Shown here: positions 9,024 through 19,922 of the stretch, piece after piece
How the letters are laid out: every line of letters starts with the position of its first letter
Position numbering within the stretch: the stretch's first letter is position 1
Source of the DNA: Molanna angustata
Lineage: Eukaryota > Arthropoda > Insecta > Trichoptera > Molannidae
NCBI GenBank assembly: GCA_963576475.1
Contig: OY754982.1
Coordinates: 5,477,201-5,541,200, forward strand
Reading direction: 5' to 3'
DNA length: 64,000 nucleotides
Translations under genes and position numbers: made by a program
Notes under the pieces: generated by a model
What the model saw: only the letters and a program-made list of their open reading frames with translations
Databases searched by the model: none
What the model was told of the DNA's origin: nothing

Positions 9024-12000
9024 TCACTCGCGGAAACGGTCTGGAAAATGGACTCTTCTTCCGGAACGAGTGGTGAGTTGAGGTTCTGGTGGTGGTAACA
9101 TGGTTTCTGGGTCTGGAGATATGTTTGGAGCGATTGGCGGCATATTTGTTGACTCGACAGGTGGGACTTCAACTGCTAAGTAGGCTGGTTTTACCCGGTT
9201 AATGGATACCGTTATTTCTTTGCCACGGATATCCAGTGTGATGGTCTTTTCTCTACGTTTTACCACCCTGAATGGTCCTTCATAAGGTGGTTGTAGGATG
9301 GCTCTGACCATGTCGTTACGAAGGAAAACATGTGTTGCTGTCTTCAAGTCTTTGAAAATGAATGTTTTCCGTTCGCTATGATGCTTGGCGTCTACCGGTC
9401 GGAGGTGTTGAAAACTTTCACGGAGTGTTTTCGCGAAGTTGGTCATATAAGCATTCCGTGACTGCGACTGTTCAGTCAGAAATTCTCCGGGTAGACGTAA
9501 TGGTTCGCCATATACCAGTTCAGCTGAGGTGGTCTTAAGATCTTCACGCCATGCAGCTCTAAGTCCCATGAGGACTGTGGGCAATGATTCCGTCCATCGA
9601 TCAGTAGGATGGCAACGGATGGCTGCTTTAAGTTGTCGATGCAGGCGTTCGACCATACCATTGGCTTCAGGATGGTATGCTGTTGTTCTGAGATGTTTTG
9701 TACCTGTCAAACTATTTAGTTGTTTGAACAGCTGTGACTCAAACTGTCGACCTTGGTCGGTCGTAATTCTCAGAGGTGTCCCGAAACGCGAAATCCATCC
9801 TGAGTAGAATGTGCGTGCCACTTTCTCTGCTTCCTGGTCTCGCATAGGGAAAGCTTCTGGCCATCTGGTGAATCGATCGACACAGGTGAGGCAATATTTG
9901 TATCCTTCTGAAGATGGCAGGATAACAATATCAATATGTACGTGCTCGAAACGTGCTGTGGGAGGAGCAAAAGTACCACAGGGTGCTGTCACATGGCGAG
10001 TGACCTTGTTTCGTTGGCACTGTGTGCATTCTTTTGCCCATTTTCTGCAGTCTGAGTTGATTGATGGCCATACAAATCTTTCAGTCATTAGTTTTGTCGT
10101 TGCTTTGATGCCAGGATGAGCTAACCCATGAATCGAATTGAAAATGGAAGTTCTGAACTTTTTTGTAATGAACGGTCTCAGTTTTGCTGATGAAGTATCG
10201 CAGAAAATGCTTACATTTGTGCCAGGAATCGGTACTTGACGAAGTTTGAGTGCCGTTCCTTCTTGTAGGTACATTTTGATATCTTCATCTTGTGCTTGGT
10301 CTGATGCAAGCGCTTCGAAATCCATGGGGCGTTCTAATGACTCTACGCGAGAGAGAGTATCGGCTACGACATTTTCTTTTCCGGAAATGTGGCGTATATC
10401 TGTTGAAAATTGTGAGATATAGTCTAGATGTCGAAACTGTCGAGGTGAGCATTTGTCGGACTTTTGCTTAAAAGCAAATGTGATTGGTTTGTGGTCTGTG
10501 AGGATGGTGAACGTTCGTGCTTCTACCATATGTCTGAAATGCTTAATAGCCAAATAGATTGCCAATAACTCTCTATCGTAAGCACCATATTTTGTTTCTG
10601 CCGGGCTCAGTTTTTTTGAAAAGAACGCAAGTGGTTCCCATACTTCATCAACCTTTTGTTGTAGAGCAGCACCTACTGCAGTATCGGACGCGTCAGTGAC
10701 TATGGCAAGATGTGCGTCATTCTTCGGGTGTGCTAGCAAGGTTGCATCGCAGAGGGATTTCTTACATTCTTCGAAGGCTTCGATGGTGTCGGCCGTCCAT
10801 GGGACCGGTTGTTTTCCTTTTGCATTGTTCTGTAGGAAAGCGTTGAGTGGTGCCTGCTTTGTTGCTGCGTTGGGAATAAATCGACGATAGAAGTTGATTG
10901 CTCCTAAGAACCGTCGCAATTCTTTGATTGTGCCGGGTCGCTTGAAGTTTGAAATTGCTTCTACCTTGTCTGGCAATGGACGTGTTCCATTGCTGGAGAC
11001 GAGATAACCGAGAAATTTCACCTCAGTTGCTCCAAAATTGCATTTGGCCGCGTTGATGATGACGCCATATTGTTGCAAGCGCGTGAAAAGGATCTCAAGA
11101 TGTTTGAGATGTTCTTCTTCTGTGCTGGATGCAATGAGTATGTCATCAATGTAGGCGTATGCAAAGTCGAGACCCTGGAGTACTTCATGGACGAAACGCT
11201 GGAAACTTTGAGCCGCGTTGCACAACCCGAAGGACATGTATGGAAATTCGAACAACCCAAAAGGAGTTGTGATTGCAGTTTTCTCTATGTCTTCAGGAGC
11301 CACCGGTATCTGATTGTAGGCACGTACAAGGTCAATTTTGCTGTATATTTTTGATCCACTCAATGATTGAGCGAAATCCTCAATGTGCTGCACCGGATAC
11401 CGATCTGGGATTGTCCTGGCATTCAGGCTACGATAATCCCCGCAAGCTCGCCATTGGTTGTCAGCTTTAGACACAAGGTGCAATGGAGATGCCCAAGAAC
11501 TCTCTGATGGTCGTGCGATGCCAAGGCGTACCATTGTGTCAAATTCTTTTTTGGCGATTGCAAGTTTATCAGGGGCAAGGCGCCTGGGACGTTCTGCAAC
11601 CGGGGGTCCTGGAGTTATGCGAATGTGATGGCGCGTGGAATGGCGTGGTTCTGTATTGGTTCCACTTGGCCGCGTGAGGTCTGGGAATCTTTGCAGAAGT
11701 CGATGGTAGGGTGTCGTACCTGTGACTGTCTTGATGGAAGAGATGTCCCCCACAGAGGTGCGACCAGACGATGTCAAGCTTGTGACTTGGTCGATAAGTC
11801 TCTGGTTGCGGATATCGACAAGCAGGTTATAGTGACCTAACAAATCGATACCGATGATGGGACGTGTCACATCTGCCACGACAAACCTCCAGGTGATTTC
11901 GCGGCGCAGACCAAGGTTCAGGGTAAGAGTTATTGTGCCATAAGTCGCAATAGACGTACCGTTTGCTGCAGAAAGTGTATATTCGGATTTCTCGCGCCGG

Positions 12001-12125
12001 CCCTGGACCTTTATGCGTGGAAAAACACATAAATCTGCCCCTGTGTCAATCAGAAACGAGAGCTTGGAGTTCTTGTCAGTAATTAACAAACGGCGTGTTG
12101 CGGGGCTGACGTCACCGGCCGTCAT
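9024..12125 (-). CDS. Gypsy B pol polyprotein, complete
   Basis: Polyprotein of 1033 residues for maturation, reverse transcription and integration. Protease motif Leu-Ile-Asp-Thr-Gly-Ala at residues 25-30; RT with [13 protein letters not shown] and the palm motif YIDDILIA near 325; RNase H with [13 protein letters not shown] near 475 and a further acidic motif TDHKP; integrase with an H-H-C-C zinc region (HGLAHPG...CTQCQRNK, near 670-705) and the DDE core (HIDIV, ITTDQG, E in NGMVERLH). The length fits a complete Ty3/gypsy pol. Its ATG overlaps the gag stop (TGATG), so it is in the -1 frame and may be made by stop-start reinitiation or frameshifting. The tail is Pro-rich and acidic. Confidence 0.92.
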   Translation of the reverse strand: MTAGDVSPATRRLLITDKNSKLSFLIDTGADLCVFPRIKVQGRREKSEYTLSAANGTSIATYGTITLTLNLGLRREITWRFVVADVTRPIIGIDLLGHYNLLVDIRNQRLIDQVTSLTSSGRTSVGDISSIKTVTGTTPYHRLLQRFPDLTRPSGTNTEPRHSTRHHIRITPGPPVAERPRRLAPDKLAIAKKEFDTMVRLGIARPSESSWASPLHLVSKADNQWRACGDYRSLNARTIPDRYPVQHIEDFAQSLSGSKIYSKIDLVRAYNQIPVAPEDIEKTAITTPFGLFEFPYMSFGLCNAAQSFQRFVHEVLQGLDFAYAYIDDILIASSTEEEHLKHLEILFTRLQQYGVIINAAKCNFGATEVKFLGYLVSSNGTRPLPDKVEAISNFKRPGTIKELRRFLGAINFYRRFIPNAATKQAPLNAFLQNNAKGKQPVPWTADTIEAFEECKKSLCDATLLAHPKNDAHLAIVTDASDTAVGAALQQKVDEVWEPLAFFSKKLSPAETKYGAYDRELLAIYLAIKHFRHMVEARTFTILTDHKPITFAFKQKSDKCSPRQFRHLDYISQFSTDIRHISGKENVVADTLSRVESLERPMDFEALASDQAQDEDIKMYLQEGTALKLRQVPIPGTNVSIFCDTSSAKLRPFITKKFRTSIFNSIHGLAHPGIKATTKLMTERFVWPSINSDCRKWAKECTQCQRNKVTRHVTAPCGTFAPPTARFEHVHIDIVILPSSEGYKYCLTCVDRFTRWPEAFPMRDQEAEKVARTFYSGWISRFGTPLRITTDQGRQFESQLFKQLNSLTGTKHLRTTAYHPEANGMVERLHRQLKAAIRCHPTDRWTESLPTVLMGLRAAWREDLKTTSAELVYGEPLRLPGEFLTEQSQSRNAYMTNFAKTLRESFQHLRPVDAKHHSERKTFIFKDLKTATHVFLRNDMVRAILQPPYEGPFRVVKRREKTITLDIRGKEITVSINRVKPAYLAVEVPPVESTNMPPIAPNISPDPETMLPPPEPQLTTRSGRRVHFPDRFRE

Positions 12126-12976
12126 CAGTGAGCGCCCGTGTCGTTTCCCGATGGAGTTGTCAAGGCCTTGTCACAGGGCGCTGTACATTTACGAGCGTTT
12201 GTACCGAAACGCCGATGATACCAGCAAGTATCGTAGTTCTGATTTGGGCGTGATCGTGATCTACTGGCGGCGCGCGAGCGCGTTTGATGTCGCCACGGAG
12301 AATTTGTTCGTGCGGTGTGGTATGAGGAGCGGTTTGGTGGGCGACGGTGATCCCAAGATGACATTTCCTGCCTTAAGATCTCCGCAATCTCGCTTCGGAG
12401 CGACGAGGCGAGGTTTTGGAATCGTTGTTCTGATATTCCCTCCGTTTGTGCGATGACCGGGGCGCGAAACTCGTTTGTTGCGTCCACCATGGCGTCAGCC
12501 AATTCTGCAACACGGTCCAACGGCGCGTCTTTCTGTGTGGCTAGAACCATCTGCATGGTGTTGGGTAGGCGGCCCAACCAGAGCGTGCGGAGCATCTCGT
12601 CTCCGACCGTCGAACCTGCGAGCGATCGCAGGTGTCGCAGGAACTGGGAAGGTTTGCGGTCTCCCATTTCCTCGTGCTCGAGAAGACGACGCGTCTTCTG
12701 GTCCTGAGTAGAGCTAAGGCGGCGGATAAGCTCTAACTTGAGCTTATCGTATGCTCCAGTCGACGGCGGATTTAAGATGATATCCCGTACTTCCGTGGCC
12801 CATCGCGGATCAAGAGCACCGAGAATATACCCGAATTTGGTTTTATCAGCGGTTATGCCGCTCGCGTCAAAACTTCGCTCCGCCATGTGAAACCACATTT
12901 CGGGGTCCTCTGGATAAAAGGGCGGGATCTTGACTGAAATTCGGCTCACCATCTCGGCGTCTGTTGATGTGTTCAT
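12125..12976 (-). CDS. Gypsy B gag protein with CHCC motif
   Basis: Gag of 283 residues. The N-terminal capsid pattern ([18 protein letters not shown] near residue 20, then [18 protein letters not shown]) parallels the gag at 2151-3158. An Arg/Ser-rich basic segment lies near residues 230-250, then C-x2-H-x9-C-x3-C near 252-269, the CHCC signature of the CsRn1 group. The stop TGA overlaps the pol ATG by two bases. The coding sequence is more GC-rich than its surroundings. Start chosen at 12976, the first ATG about 300 bases inside the 5' LTR. Confidence 0.9.
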   Translation of the reverse strand: MNTSTDAEMVSRISVKIPPFYPEDPEMWFHMAERSFDASGITADKTKFGYILGALDPRWATEVRDIILNPPSTGAYDKLKLELIRRLSSTQDQKTRRLLEHEEMGDRKPSQFLRHLRSLAGSTVGDEMLRTLWLGRLPNTMQMVLATQKDAPLDRVAELADAMVDATNEFRAPVIAQTEGISEQRFQNLASSLRSEIAEILRQEMSSWDHRRPPNRSSYHTARTNSPWRHQTRSRAASRSRSRPNQNYDTCWYHRRFGTNARKCTAPCDKALTTPSGNDTGAH

Positions 12977-13270
12977 TTTGTTTTGTCTAAAGCGCGTATA
13001 ATGAAATTCGTTAATGCGGAGTCGGCACTGGTAGACCTATGTGTTGTTTACGATTTCACTGGTTAAAAGTTAAAACAACGAAACTATTGTTTGTATGTTT
13101 CTGTAGCACATATAATCTGTGTACAGCACTAGGTACTTACTAGCTGTAGTGACGCAATACCGAGAGAAAAAAATATTGACGATAGATACAAACACAAAGA
13201 AAATTACTTATAAAAACTGTTTTTAACCGATTCTCACGAACTTTTCACTCCAAATCTCACTTTTTTTACA
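12977..13270 (-). other. Untranslated leader of gypsy B
   Basis: About 290 bases between the primer-binding site and gag. It presumably holds packaging signals, but none can be read directly. Confidence 0.5.
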
Positions 13271-13281
13271 CGGGGTCACCA
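13271..13281 (-). other. Primer-binding site of gypsy B (tRNA-Trp type)
   Basis: On the minus strand, TGGTGACCCCG starts one or two bases inside the 5' LTR. It matches the first 11 bases of the complement of the insect tRNA-Trp 3' end as I recall it; the match then fades. CsRn1 elements are known to use tRNA-Trp. Confidence 0.75.
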
Positions 13282-13284
13282 CTA

Positions 13285-13595
13285 TGGAGATAGGTGGGGT
13301 GAAGGGTGTTAATTAGTTCGTAAAGGAATGGGTAAATAATTATATTCGTTACCACGATGTGCGCGGCGGGTGCGTGCGACTCTTGACCGGACAAGACTGA
13401 CTCTCCTCAGGCTGACTGGAAGACGGCTGGAACTGGCGATGATGTCATCGTTCCTCCGACTGCCTGAAGGTTCCGTGATGTACTTATGTCGGTCTTGTTA
13501 CTACCAGAGATGCGGGGAATCCCGTAGAAATCTTTGGTGTCGCCAAAAGATGTGGTGACGCGATATAAGTAACAATATATGTATGTCCCCACATC
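13285..13595 (-). repeat. 5' LTR of gypsy B
   Basis: Identical to 8146-8456. It adjoins the primer-binding site, so it is the 5' LTR and should hold the element promoter. Confidence 0.9.
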
Positions 13596-13904
13596 GGTAA
13601 TAATGTATACATGTAAGTGATGCTGGGCATGCTAATTTTTTTTTATATTTGTATCACCTGTATATTTTGTCCAGATATTGTTTGTATACTTTGTATAAAA
13701 TAAAATAAAATAATAGGTATAACTAGATTATATTACCAAATACTCTAATATTACTACGCGACGGTTGGTACTCAATGTAATGCCGTGAATGCGGAACAAC
13801 TCGACTGTCGCCGTCCGTCGCTTATATACATCCTACACGACACACCTTCTCGCATGCCGTCTCTCTCACACACATTATCCAGATACCTCACAGTTATTTT
13901 CTAT

Positions 13905-14023
13905 AAAAAAAAACGACGTGGTCTGCCCACCAAAATGTCAAAAATCCCTCGGAAAAATGCCTCACTTCAATTCATACAAACTTACTAACTACGACTTCTA
14001 GTATATTATAATAAAAATCTATG
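13905..14023 (+). mobile_element. Partial MITE, same family as 52032-52355
   Basis: About 120 bases matching the right half of the MITE at 52.2 kb, ending in the same terminus (CTAGTATATTATA...CTATG). The left half is missing. 13716-13904 holds nothing I recognise. Confidence 0.6.
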
Positions 14024-14111
14024 ATTATAATACAAATAATTTTTTAAATCAGCTTTCTATACCAATAGTAATATAAAAAAAAAACTCTTTTTCAACAATA
14101 AGGATAGAGAA

Positions 14112-14420
14112 CATAGAGTGGATGGCAGTGGAGTGTATAAATTAAATTGTAACGACTGTGATGCCATTTATGTGGGTTAGACTTGCAGATCTATAAAACA
14201 GCGTTTCCTTGAGCATCATAGAGCGTTTAGGGGACTATCCGGTTATTCAGAAATGGCTGACCACTGCATCGAACATAATCATTCTTTTGGTTTGGGAAAT
14301 GTAGATGTTTTGCGTTCAGAATATAAAGGATGGAAACTTGACGCTCTAGAAATGTTAGAAACTCATAAAAATAAAATAGGCAACATTGTAAACATCCAGG
14401 TACCAAATGTATCCCCAATT
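14112..14420 (+). pseudogene. Penelope-like element, GIY-YIG endonuclease relic
   Basis: The translated plus strand gives a C-terminal Penelope endonuclease: GVYKLNCNDCDAIYVG, a stop, then TCRSIKQRFLEHHRAFR...ADHCIEHNHSF...ALEMLETHKNKI. This shows the GIY-like start, the Y-V-G step, the conserved Arg and the catalytic Glu region. The stop (TAG) stands where the family usually has Gln (CAG), so one transition would explain it. The reverse transcriptase that should precede it is gone. Downstream 3' sequence appears to resume at about 17025, after younger insertions. Confidence 0.75.
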
Positions 14421-14481
14421 TTCCATAGTCTCACCCACAAATGGCAACATTGTACTTACTTACTTTCCGTGTCCAGACCCT

Positions 14482-16440
14482 CCCATATAGCCATTTTCGG
14501 TCACAAAATTTTCAAAGTAGTCACAAGTAGTCGCAGTGTCTGAAAGTGTGGTATTATTATTATTATTATTATTATCAGAGGGTGTTCTTATGCACTGCGA
14601 CCCTTAGGATCTTTTGCGCTCCCCCCTACTTGCTTACCGGGTTTCCTGTTACAGCATCCCCTCGAGTCCTAGCCCTCTTAGGAAGTTTAGGATCCGCATG
14701 GGATTCAATGAGGGTATGGATCCAATGTCCATTTGGGGCCTGCCCAAGGTCCTCATTCTAACTTGTGTCACAGCAACACACTGCATGAGGAGGTGGTGTG
14801 GCGTTTCCGCCCCCTCCCTACAGAATCTGCATGTTCCGTCTTCTTCTAGTCCTTGAAAGTGTGGTAACAGTTACCACACTTTGTGACCGGAAAAATTCGG
14901 CAACAAAGTGTGGAGTTTGTGTCGACACCGTGTCGACACAAAGTGTACACATTGTGTAGACTTTCATTCTATACACTTTGCGACTAGTTTGCGACTAGTT
15001 TGTGACTAGTGTATACTTTGGGAAAAAGTGTAGTAACGTGTGGTAACAGTGTGGAAACATTGTTACCAGAATATTTGAATCTACACACAATGTGTGGTAA
15101 CGTTTCCACACTGTTACCACACTTCTAGTCGCGATCATTACAATGTTAAATGTAAAGAAAATGTCATAACTTCTCAAACTGTTTCGATAGAGTGCCACGT
15201 ATTGCCATCAAAATTGCATTCATTATGAGCAAACAACCAAAACGATTCCGTCAGTCATCGACTTTCTACAGAAAAGTGAAAAAGTTAATTAATTTATAAA
15301 ACCTAACTCCAAGTAAATATTTTTATTTACCTATTTAAATATTTCATTTCCAAATATATGAGCAAAAATATGTGCAAATTGACAGCCAATTTGCACATAT
15401 TTTTGAAATTTGCAAATCTGGATTTGTAATCCCAATTATAGTTCTCTAATCATCCTTCTAAAAATCAATAATACTCCATTTTAGGTAGGTGTGCATTTTT
15501 TGATTGGGTTATTACGTTTTTTTCGTATATTATGTTCATGCATCCAAAATAAACCTATTTGAATGATTCTTGTGTATTTAAGTCTTTCTTCGTCTAAAAA
15601 AATCGTTCATAATATTTTTTACTATATTTTTGTTTGTAAATGCTTTTGTTAGCGTATTATTAAACAAATAAATAAATAATGTTGTGAAGTTTCTAAAACT
15701 TTGAGAATAACTGGTAGCAAAAAGGACGTGAAGCCATTTTGTAAATTCGGTAACTTTGTTACTACTTCTGGAAACATGTCGACACATGTCGACTTTGTGT
15801 GGTAACTTTGTGACTAGATTGCGACCACATTATGCTATATGTCAAATATAATTTTGTTTTATTATTCACCACAATTTTATGCTTTTTGTTGATTATATAA
15901 CTAATTTTTAGTATTATAATTTGTTATTTATTGAAACGAAAGCTTCAGAGCTTTCTAAATGCATGATTTTTTTAGTGAAAATATAATATATATTTCGCTT
16001 TTATTGTTTAAATTACGATTACATGGTGTCCCGTTGGACAATTTCAACCTATTTTAACAAATTACACAATGAATTTCTTTTCCCATTAAAAATGTAGCCT
16101 TATAAAGTCATATTTAGCAATATTCAAAATAAACACTTGACAAACTTTAATGGCGGTGTTGTATTGTTTTTTTTTTATCTATCATTCTCGCATAAATGTC
16201 AAACGAGTTGAAAGCAAGTGAGCGAATGATGAACTAAATGCGGTCGCAAACTGGTAACAATGTTACCACACGGCGTCGGAACATTGTGACCGAATGTTAC
16301 TGTGTCCACTCCTCCCCATTTCTAGTCGCCGTTACGACACAGTGTGCACACGGCGACTGAAATATGTTACTAGAATACAATGTTTCGACACAAACCGTGT
16401 CGACACGTGTCGACACGGCGACTGGAATTGGCTATATGGG
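14482..16440. mobile_element. Non-coding DNA transposon with palindromic subterminal words
   Basis: Ends are imperfect inverted repeats: CCCATATAGCCATTTTCGGT at 14482 and, read inward from 16440, CCCATATAGCCAATTCCAGT. Both subterminal zones (14500-15135 and 15770-16430) are packed with short recurring words and their complements: GTGGTAACA, GTGTCGACAC, TAGTCGC, GTGACCG. The 15140-15770 middle is plain AT-rich DNA. No transposase frame was found. A 300-bp LINE fragment sits inside. No target duplication was identified, so the superfamily is unknown. Confidence 0.6.
14554..14853 (-). mobile_element. 5'-truncated LINE insertion with 13-bp target duplication
   Basis: Minus-strand LINE 3' end with a (TAA)n tail (14554-14573 on plus), flanked by the exact 13-bp duplication TGAAAGTGTGGTA (14541-14553 and 14854-14866). 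The coding remnant reads CRFCREGAETPHHLLMQC, the C-terminal Cys-Cys-His-Cys motif of APE-type LINEs with that domain, then runs to a stop. Confidence 0.85.
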
Positions 16441-17020
16441 CTATATGCGCCCTCTCCAATATCTTGCAGCTGTGACAGCCTTGTCATTTGCAGCCAGGAG
16501 GTCCTCCTCATTGCAAGGCTCCCCCATGAGTGGGCACATCAGTAGGTGCGCTGCGTTTTGCTCTTCACCACATTCACACGTCACATCCTGCTCATCCTCC
16601 AGCAGTTTCCATCTCTGCATGCTGACCTTACATCTGCTCACACCCGTTCTGAGTCTGTTCAGGGCTTTCCAAGTCCCGTATGGGAGTTGGTGTCCGGTTG
16701 GGAGAGTCTCGCTTGGTTTTAACTATTCATTCTCCCCAACCTGTTCCCGCCACAACTCGAATCTTCTTTCATACGGAGTGGTGTGCAAGTCATTGGTTTT
16801 TGATAAGAAACTGCGTCTTGATCTGAGCCTCGATATTGGGGGGTCGCGCCCATACAGGGGGTGTCTGAGATCACTTTTTTTTTTTCGCCTCTCTTCCTCA
16901 GCTGCGACAGTTCTTCGTGTATTTGGTGGTGCAATACCAGCCAAGAGATGGACCTTTTCCAGGGGAGTAGGCCTTAGACATCCTGTGATTAGGCGCCCAT
17001 TGTATAATCACTGTAACTCC
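16441..17020 (-). pseudogene. LINE ORF2 C-terminal fragment
   Basis: Minus-strand remnant: RLITGCLRPTPLEKVHLLAG, APPNTRR, RLRSRRSFL, then after a frame change SRCKVSMQRWKLLEDEQD and CECGEEQNAAHLLMCP, a C-terminal Cys-His motif. At least one stop and one frameshift break it near 16730. It abuts the right end of the DNA transposon at 16440 and is probably the 3' coding end of an APE-type LINE. Confidence 0.75.
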
Positions 17021-17024
17021 ACTC

Positions 17025-17100
17025 ACATATTTGAGAACATTGTAAAATCACTGTAACTCCGCCCACACATGTGGCAACGTTGTAAATGTGAAGAATGAAT
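17025..17100 (+). repeat. Duplicated Penelope 3' motif
   Basis: ATTGTAAAATCACTGTAACTCC-type sequence (quoted in part) occurs twice, and CCCACA...GGCAACRTTGTA also occurs at about 14430, on the other side of the intervening elements. This suggests the Penelope 3' region was split by later insertions. Confidence 0.45.
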
Positions 17101-17116
17101 CTTGTTTAGTTTCATT

Positions 17117-17160
17117 TGGACCTTGACAATGCCAATTCACCTTGGCGAAAACGTTCGGTC
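17117..17160 (+). ncRNA. Possible degenerate hammerhead ribozyme of the Penelope element
   Basis: Layout UUGACAA, then a GCC/GGC stem, then GAAA, then a tiny stem-loop ending in GUC. This matches a minimal type I hammerhead, a motif known from Penelope elements. The core deviates from CUGAUGA at the 3 and 8 positions (C to U, G to A), a change that could still pair. Helix I pairing is weak. It could also be chance. Confidence 0.35.
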
Positions 17161-18600
17161 TTTATAAAAATATTATGGAAAAAACTTATGTATTTATTAA
17201 TTTTAAAATGGATTTCCACTCTGTTCCAGAATCATTGTTTCATACAATTTGTATAGCAGATTCTTATAGTTTCATACTTAATTTTCATCCACATAATATG
17301 CATACCATCAAGCTGTTTACCTATATGGGGCTGGAAAGAAGGACTGAGCACCAGCCTACCATATCCTGACATACATGTTTTGTAAAGGAAAACAAAATAT
17401 TTTAATAAATTCATCAATTTGGATTGAAGGTTTTACAGTTTGGTATGTTTATTTATAGCATAGGTACATGAATTTTTATTTATTATTATTGTAAACATAC
17501 TATCAATTGGAACTCACGTGTTACATTATTTAACTAGTTTATAGAGAATATTCTACATGAGAAGAATAGTACTTCATTTTAGGCAGTTTAAACATATTGA
17601 CTATATTATAGCTGGCTTGACTAGCTTCTTATAAAATGTTTGAAATAGATATCGGCAAATATCTTGACATGTTTCACAGAGAAGCAGTGGCGGCTGGTGA
17701 CCTTAAATCTTAGAGGGGCTCAAAATTATAATTTTACCTAGAAGAGATATTAATCAGAAAGCTGATATGTGGCACAATATTATTTTCGTACATTAAAATT
17801 ATCAGCGTTTTTCATAATTATTTTGTATGTCGGAAATTAAAACGAGAACCTGATCATTTATGCTGTATTTGTTTTTATTTTTAATAAAGTTTATAATAAT
17901 ATGCATCAATAAATTATTTATTTATTTATACAATTTATGTACATGTGTACAAAGGCAGGTTTATTGCCATAAGGCAATTTCTTCCAACCAACCCGAGCAA
18001 CGTGAAGTCTCTAAGTTACAATGGTACAATACTATTTTATATTATATTATGATATCAATTATGTGAGCCTCACGGAATTGCAACTGCTGAACTAGCGTTC
18101 GAACATCGCAATGAACAACAAAATATTAATGAATGAAAATATAGTATAATCCTTCGCGGGCACTGCCCCGTTTTGCTCGAAATCGGCATACATTCAGGGT
18201 GTACGGCGAGCTGTGGCGGCAGCAGGCAGTCGCGTGAATTGTATTAGTTCTCCGGGCACAAGTCAACTGTGCTCTAGGAAAGAAATATTTCATAGAATCT
18301 TGCTTTACAAAGCAGGTAGGATTAAATACTTTCAATAGATATACTACAGGCGTAAGATGGCAAACATTAATTAGAAAAATAATGTGTTCCCATGTTTCAA
18401 TTTCATACATTTTTTGGAATCATTTGAACAAAGTGTTTGGGAGGGCTGGGCCCGAGATCCCTTAAGGAAGAACCATTGCTGCAGAGAAGAGAATGGTTTG
18501 CGCAGCTACCTACCAAGAAAAAAAAACATTTGCGTTCTGTGCATTCCTTGTGATTTTACATTTTTTCGATAACTCTACCTGGGTTAACAAGAGTATAAAT
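17161..18600. other. No gene recognised; diverged repeats
   Basis: 17225-17520 is a diverged copy of the repeats at 47605 and 48551 (same CATACCATCA..GCTGTTT block and following text). A hAT-type terminus, CAGTGGCGGCTGGTGA, lies at 17684, but I found no matching right end. Nothing coding is supported. Confidence 0.5.
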
Positions 18601-18635
18601 GAAACACCATTTTTTTATTAATTCCAATATAATGT

Positions 18636-18952
18636 CAAAAATATGGGATACAGTATAACAATGAATAATATTTATACTTAGAATATTTTGCATTTTATTC
18701 ACCAAAATAGTATGTTGACAGTCATCTTTTAGCATAAAAAAAACATATATTTGAAACTTATAAGTGCTTAAAAGCTGTATTTCTTTCTTCCACAAAATAT
18801 GGGATACAGTGTAACAATGAATATTATTTATAGAATATATCGCATTTTATAAACCAACATAGTATGTTGATAGTCATCTTTTAGTGTAAAAAAAACATAT
18901 ATTTGAGACTTATAATGCCATAAGTGCTAAAAGATGTATTTCTTACTTCCAT
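18636..18952. repeat. Tandem duplication, unit about 158 bp
   Basis: Two direct copies, each starting near AATATGGGATACAGT and ending in TGTATTTCTT. They differ by scattered substitutions and small indels. Surroundings (18600-19360) are AT-rich with no gene seen. Confidence 0.75.
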
Positions 18953-19362
18953 TAGTAAAAGGAACACATATTACTGCCAAAAATAGACATAGAACAAGAA
19001 TAAATTAGTTTGTTAAAAAATCTCATAAAATGGAGTTCTAACACTGTCAACATTGACAATATAAAAAACATTTAAGTATATTATTATTTATCACCAATCC
19101 AAATTTCAATTCATAGTATAAAATAAAACATGATACTACCAAGATTTCCACTTGTACTACCTTCTTTATAGCACAAAGAAGTTGCAATAACAACTCGTAA
19201 AAATATAAATAAAGTTTGTCTTAATTTTAGTTTCAAAAATATTATCTTTGCAAATTTAAATGATCAAATGTAGGTATCACTCTTTATAGTGAATTTTAAT
19301 AATTCACCAGTCTGTATATAAGTACCTACATAATTATTAAGACACAATTTCAATTTTATATA

Positions 19363-19835
19363 ATACTAGTAAAACCCGGCAGACGTTGTCCTGCCTGTTT
19401 AATTATTTACCTCCAAATATATAAAAATGGTGGATCGGTATGTTTCCTTTTTATTATTTAACATTCATATCTAGATTCGCTAATTATAATTCCGTATTTT
19501 CTTCCCTTCCATCCCTATTCATTCATTCAATTGTACTTTTATATAATTATTCAAACAAATATAGGTACTTGAACCTTTAGCATTATTCTAGTTTTATATA
19601 ATATACCATTTTATGTATGGGTATATAGGATTTTTGTTGAACAAACCCACTAAGTATCAATTCAATACCATTTTTTTAGATATCGAATAAATAAATAATA
19701 AAATTATAATGCATAAACCTTCTCCTGAATGAGCTGAACAAATTCCCAAAGTTTCATCGCAATCGGATGGTTGGTTTGGGAGTTCATCGTGAACAAACAA
19801 ATATACGTAAATCCATTTTTATATATACAGATGAC
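19363..19835 (+). mobile_element. Dispersed non-autonomous repeat (Helitron- or SINE-like)
   Basis: Begins with CTAGTAAAACCCGGCAGACG and ends with a segment around CATCGCAATCGGATGGTTGG and TTTTTATATATACAGAT. These phrases resemble insect dispersed repeats I have met, but class and exact ends are not certain. No frame. Confidence 0.4.
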
Positions 19836-19922
19836 AATGCAATAAATATATTTGTGATTTAAAAAAGTACAATCACAGCTTTAATTTAAGTATTTATTTA
19901 TTAATAAATTAAAATAATAACA

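Larger units (their letters stand above)
8146..13595 (-). mobile_element. Complete Ty3/gypsy retrotransposon B (CsRn1-type)
   Basis: A 5.45 kb minus-strand element with all the parts needed: 311-bp LTRs that read as identical (8146-8456, 13285-13595), a tRNA-Trp-type primer-binding site (13271-13281), gag (12976-12125), pol (12125-9024) and a polypurine tract (8457-8467). Flanking GGTA at 8142-8145 and 13596-13599 looks like a 4-bp target duplication. The exact termini are uncertain by two bases: TATGG precedes both LTRs, and the outer end is CACATC rather than CA. There is no third ORF (no env). Identical LTRs and open frames suggest a recent, perhaps active copy. Confidence 0.9.
5077..13715 (+). 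mobile_element. Jockey/CR1-like LINE with nested gypsy element
   Basis: A plus-strand LINE consisting of ORF2 (5116-7959), a 3' UTR with a CA-rich run, and a terminal (TAAAA)n-like tail at about 13695-13715. The 3' UTR is interrupted at 8146-13595 by gypsy B. Removing that insertion and one GGTA copy joins 8145 to 13600 in a continuous UTR. No ORF1 is present: the LINE starts about 40 bases upstream of the ORF2 ATG, right next to the gypsy A LTR, so it is either 5'-truncated or belongs to a single-ORF family. Confidence 0.75.

Noticed and set aside
12013..12456. 147-residue plus-strand open frame
   Set aside because: It is antisense to the gypsy B gag and pol codons, which have clear family motifs.
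9024..13000. Gypsy B as an infectious retrovirus-like element with env
   Set aside because: Only 550 bases follow pol before the polypurine tract, and they hold no envelope-like frame.
16364..17056. 230-residue plus-strand open frame
   Set aside because: It runs antisense through the LINE C-terminal remnant and the DNA transposon edge. No motif in this frame.
18126..18410. Host exon on the minus strand (94-residue frame)
   Set aside because: No family match, no good splice pairs in phase, and unremarkable composition.
17684..18430. Complete hAT element starting at CAGTGGCGGCTGGTGA
   Set aside because: The left terminus is convincing, but no matching right end or 8-bp duplication was found, so I list only the terminus.
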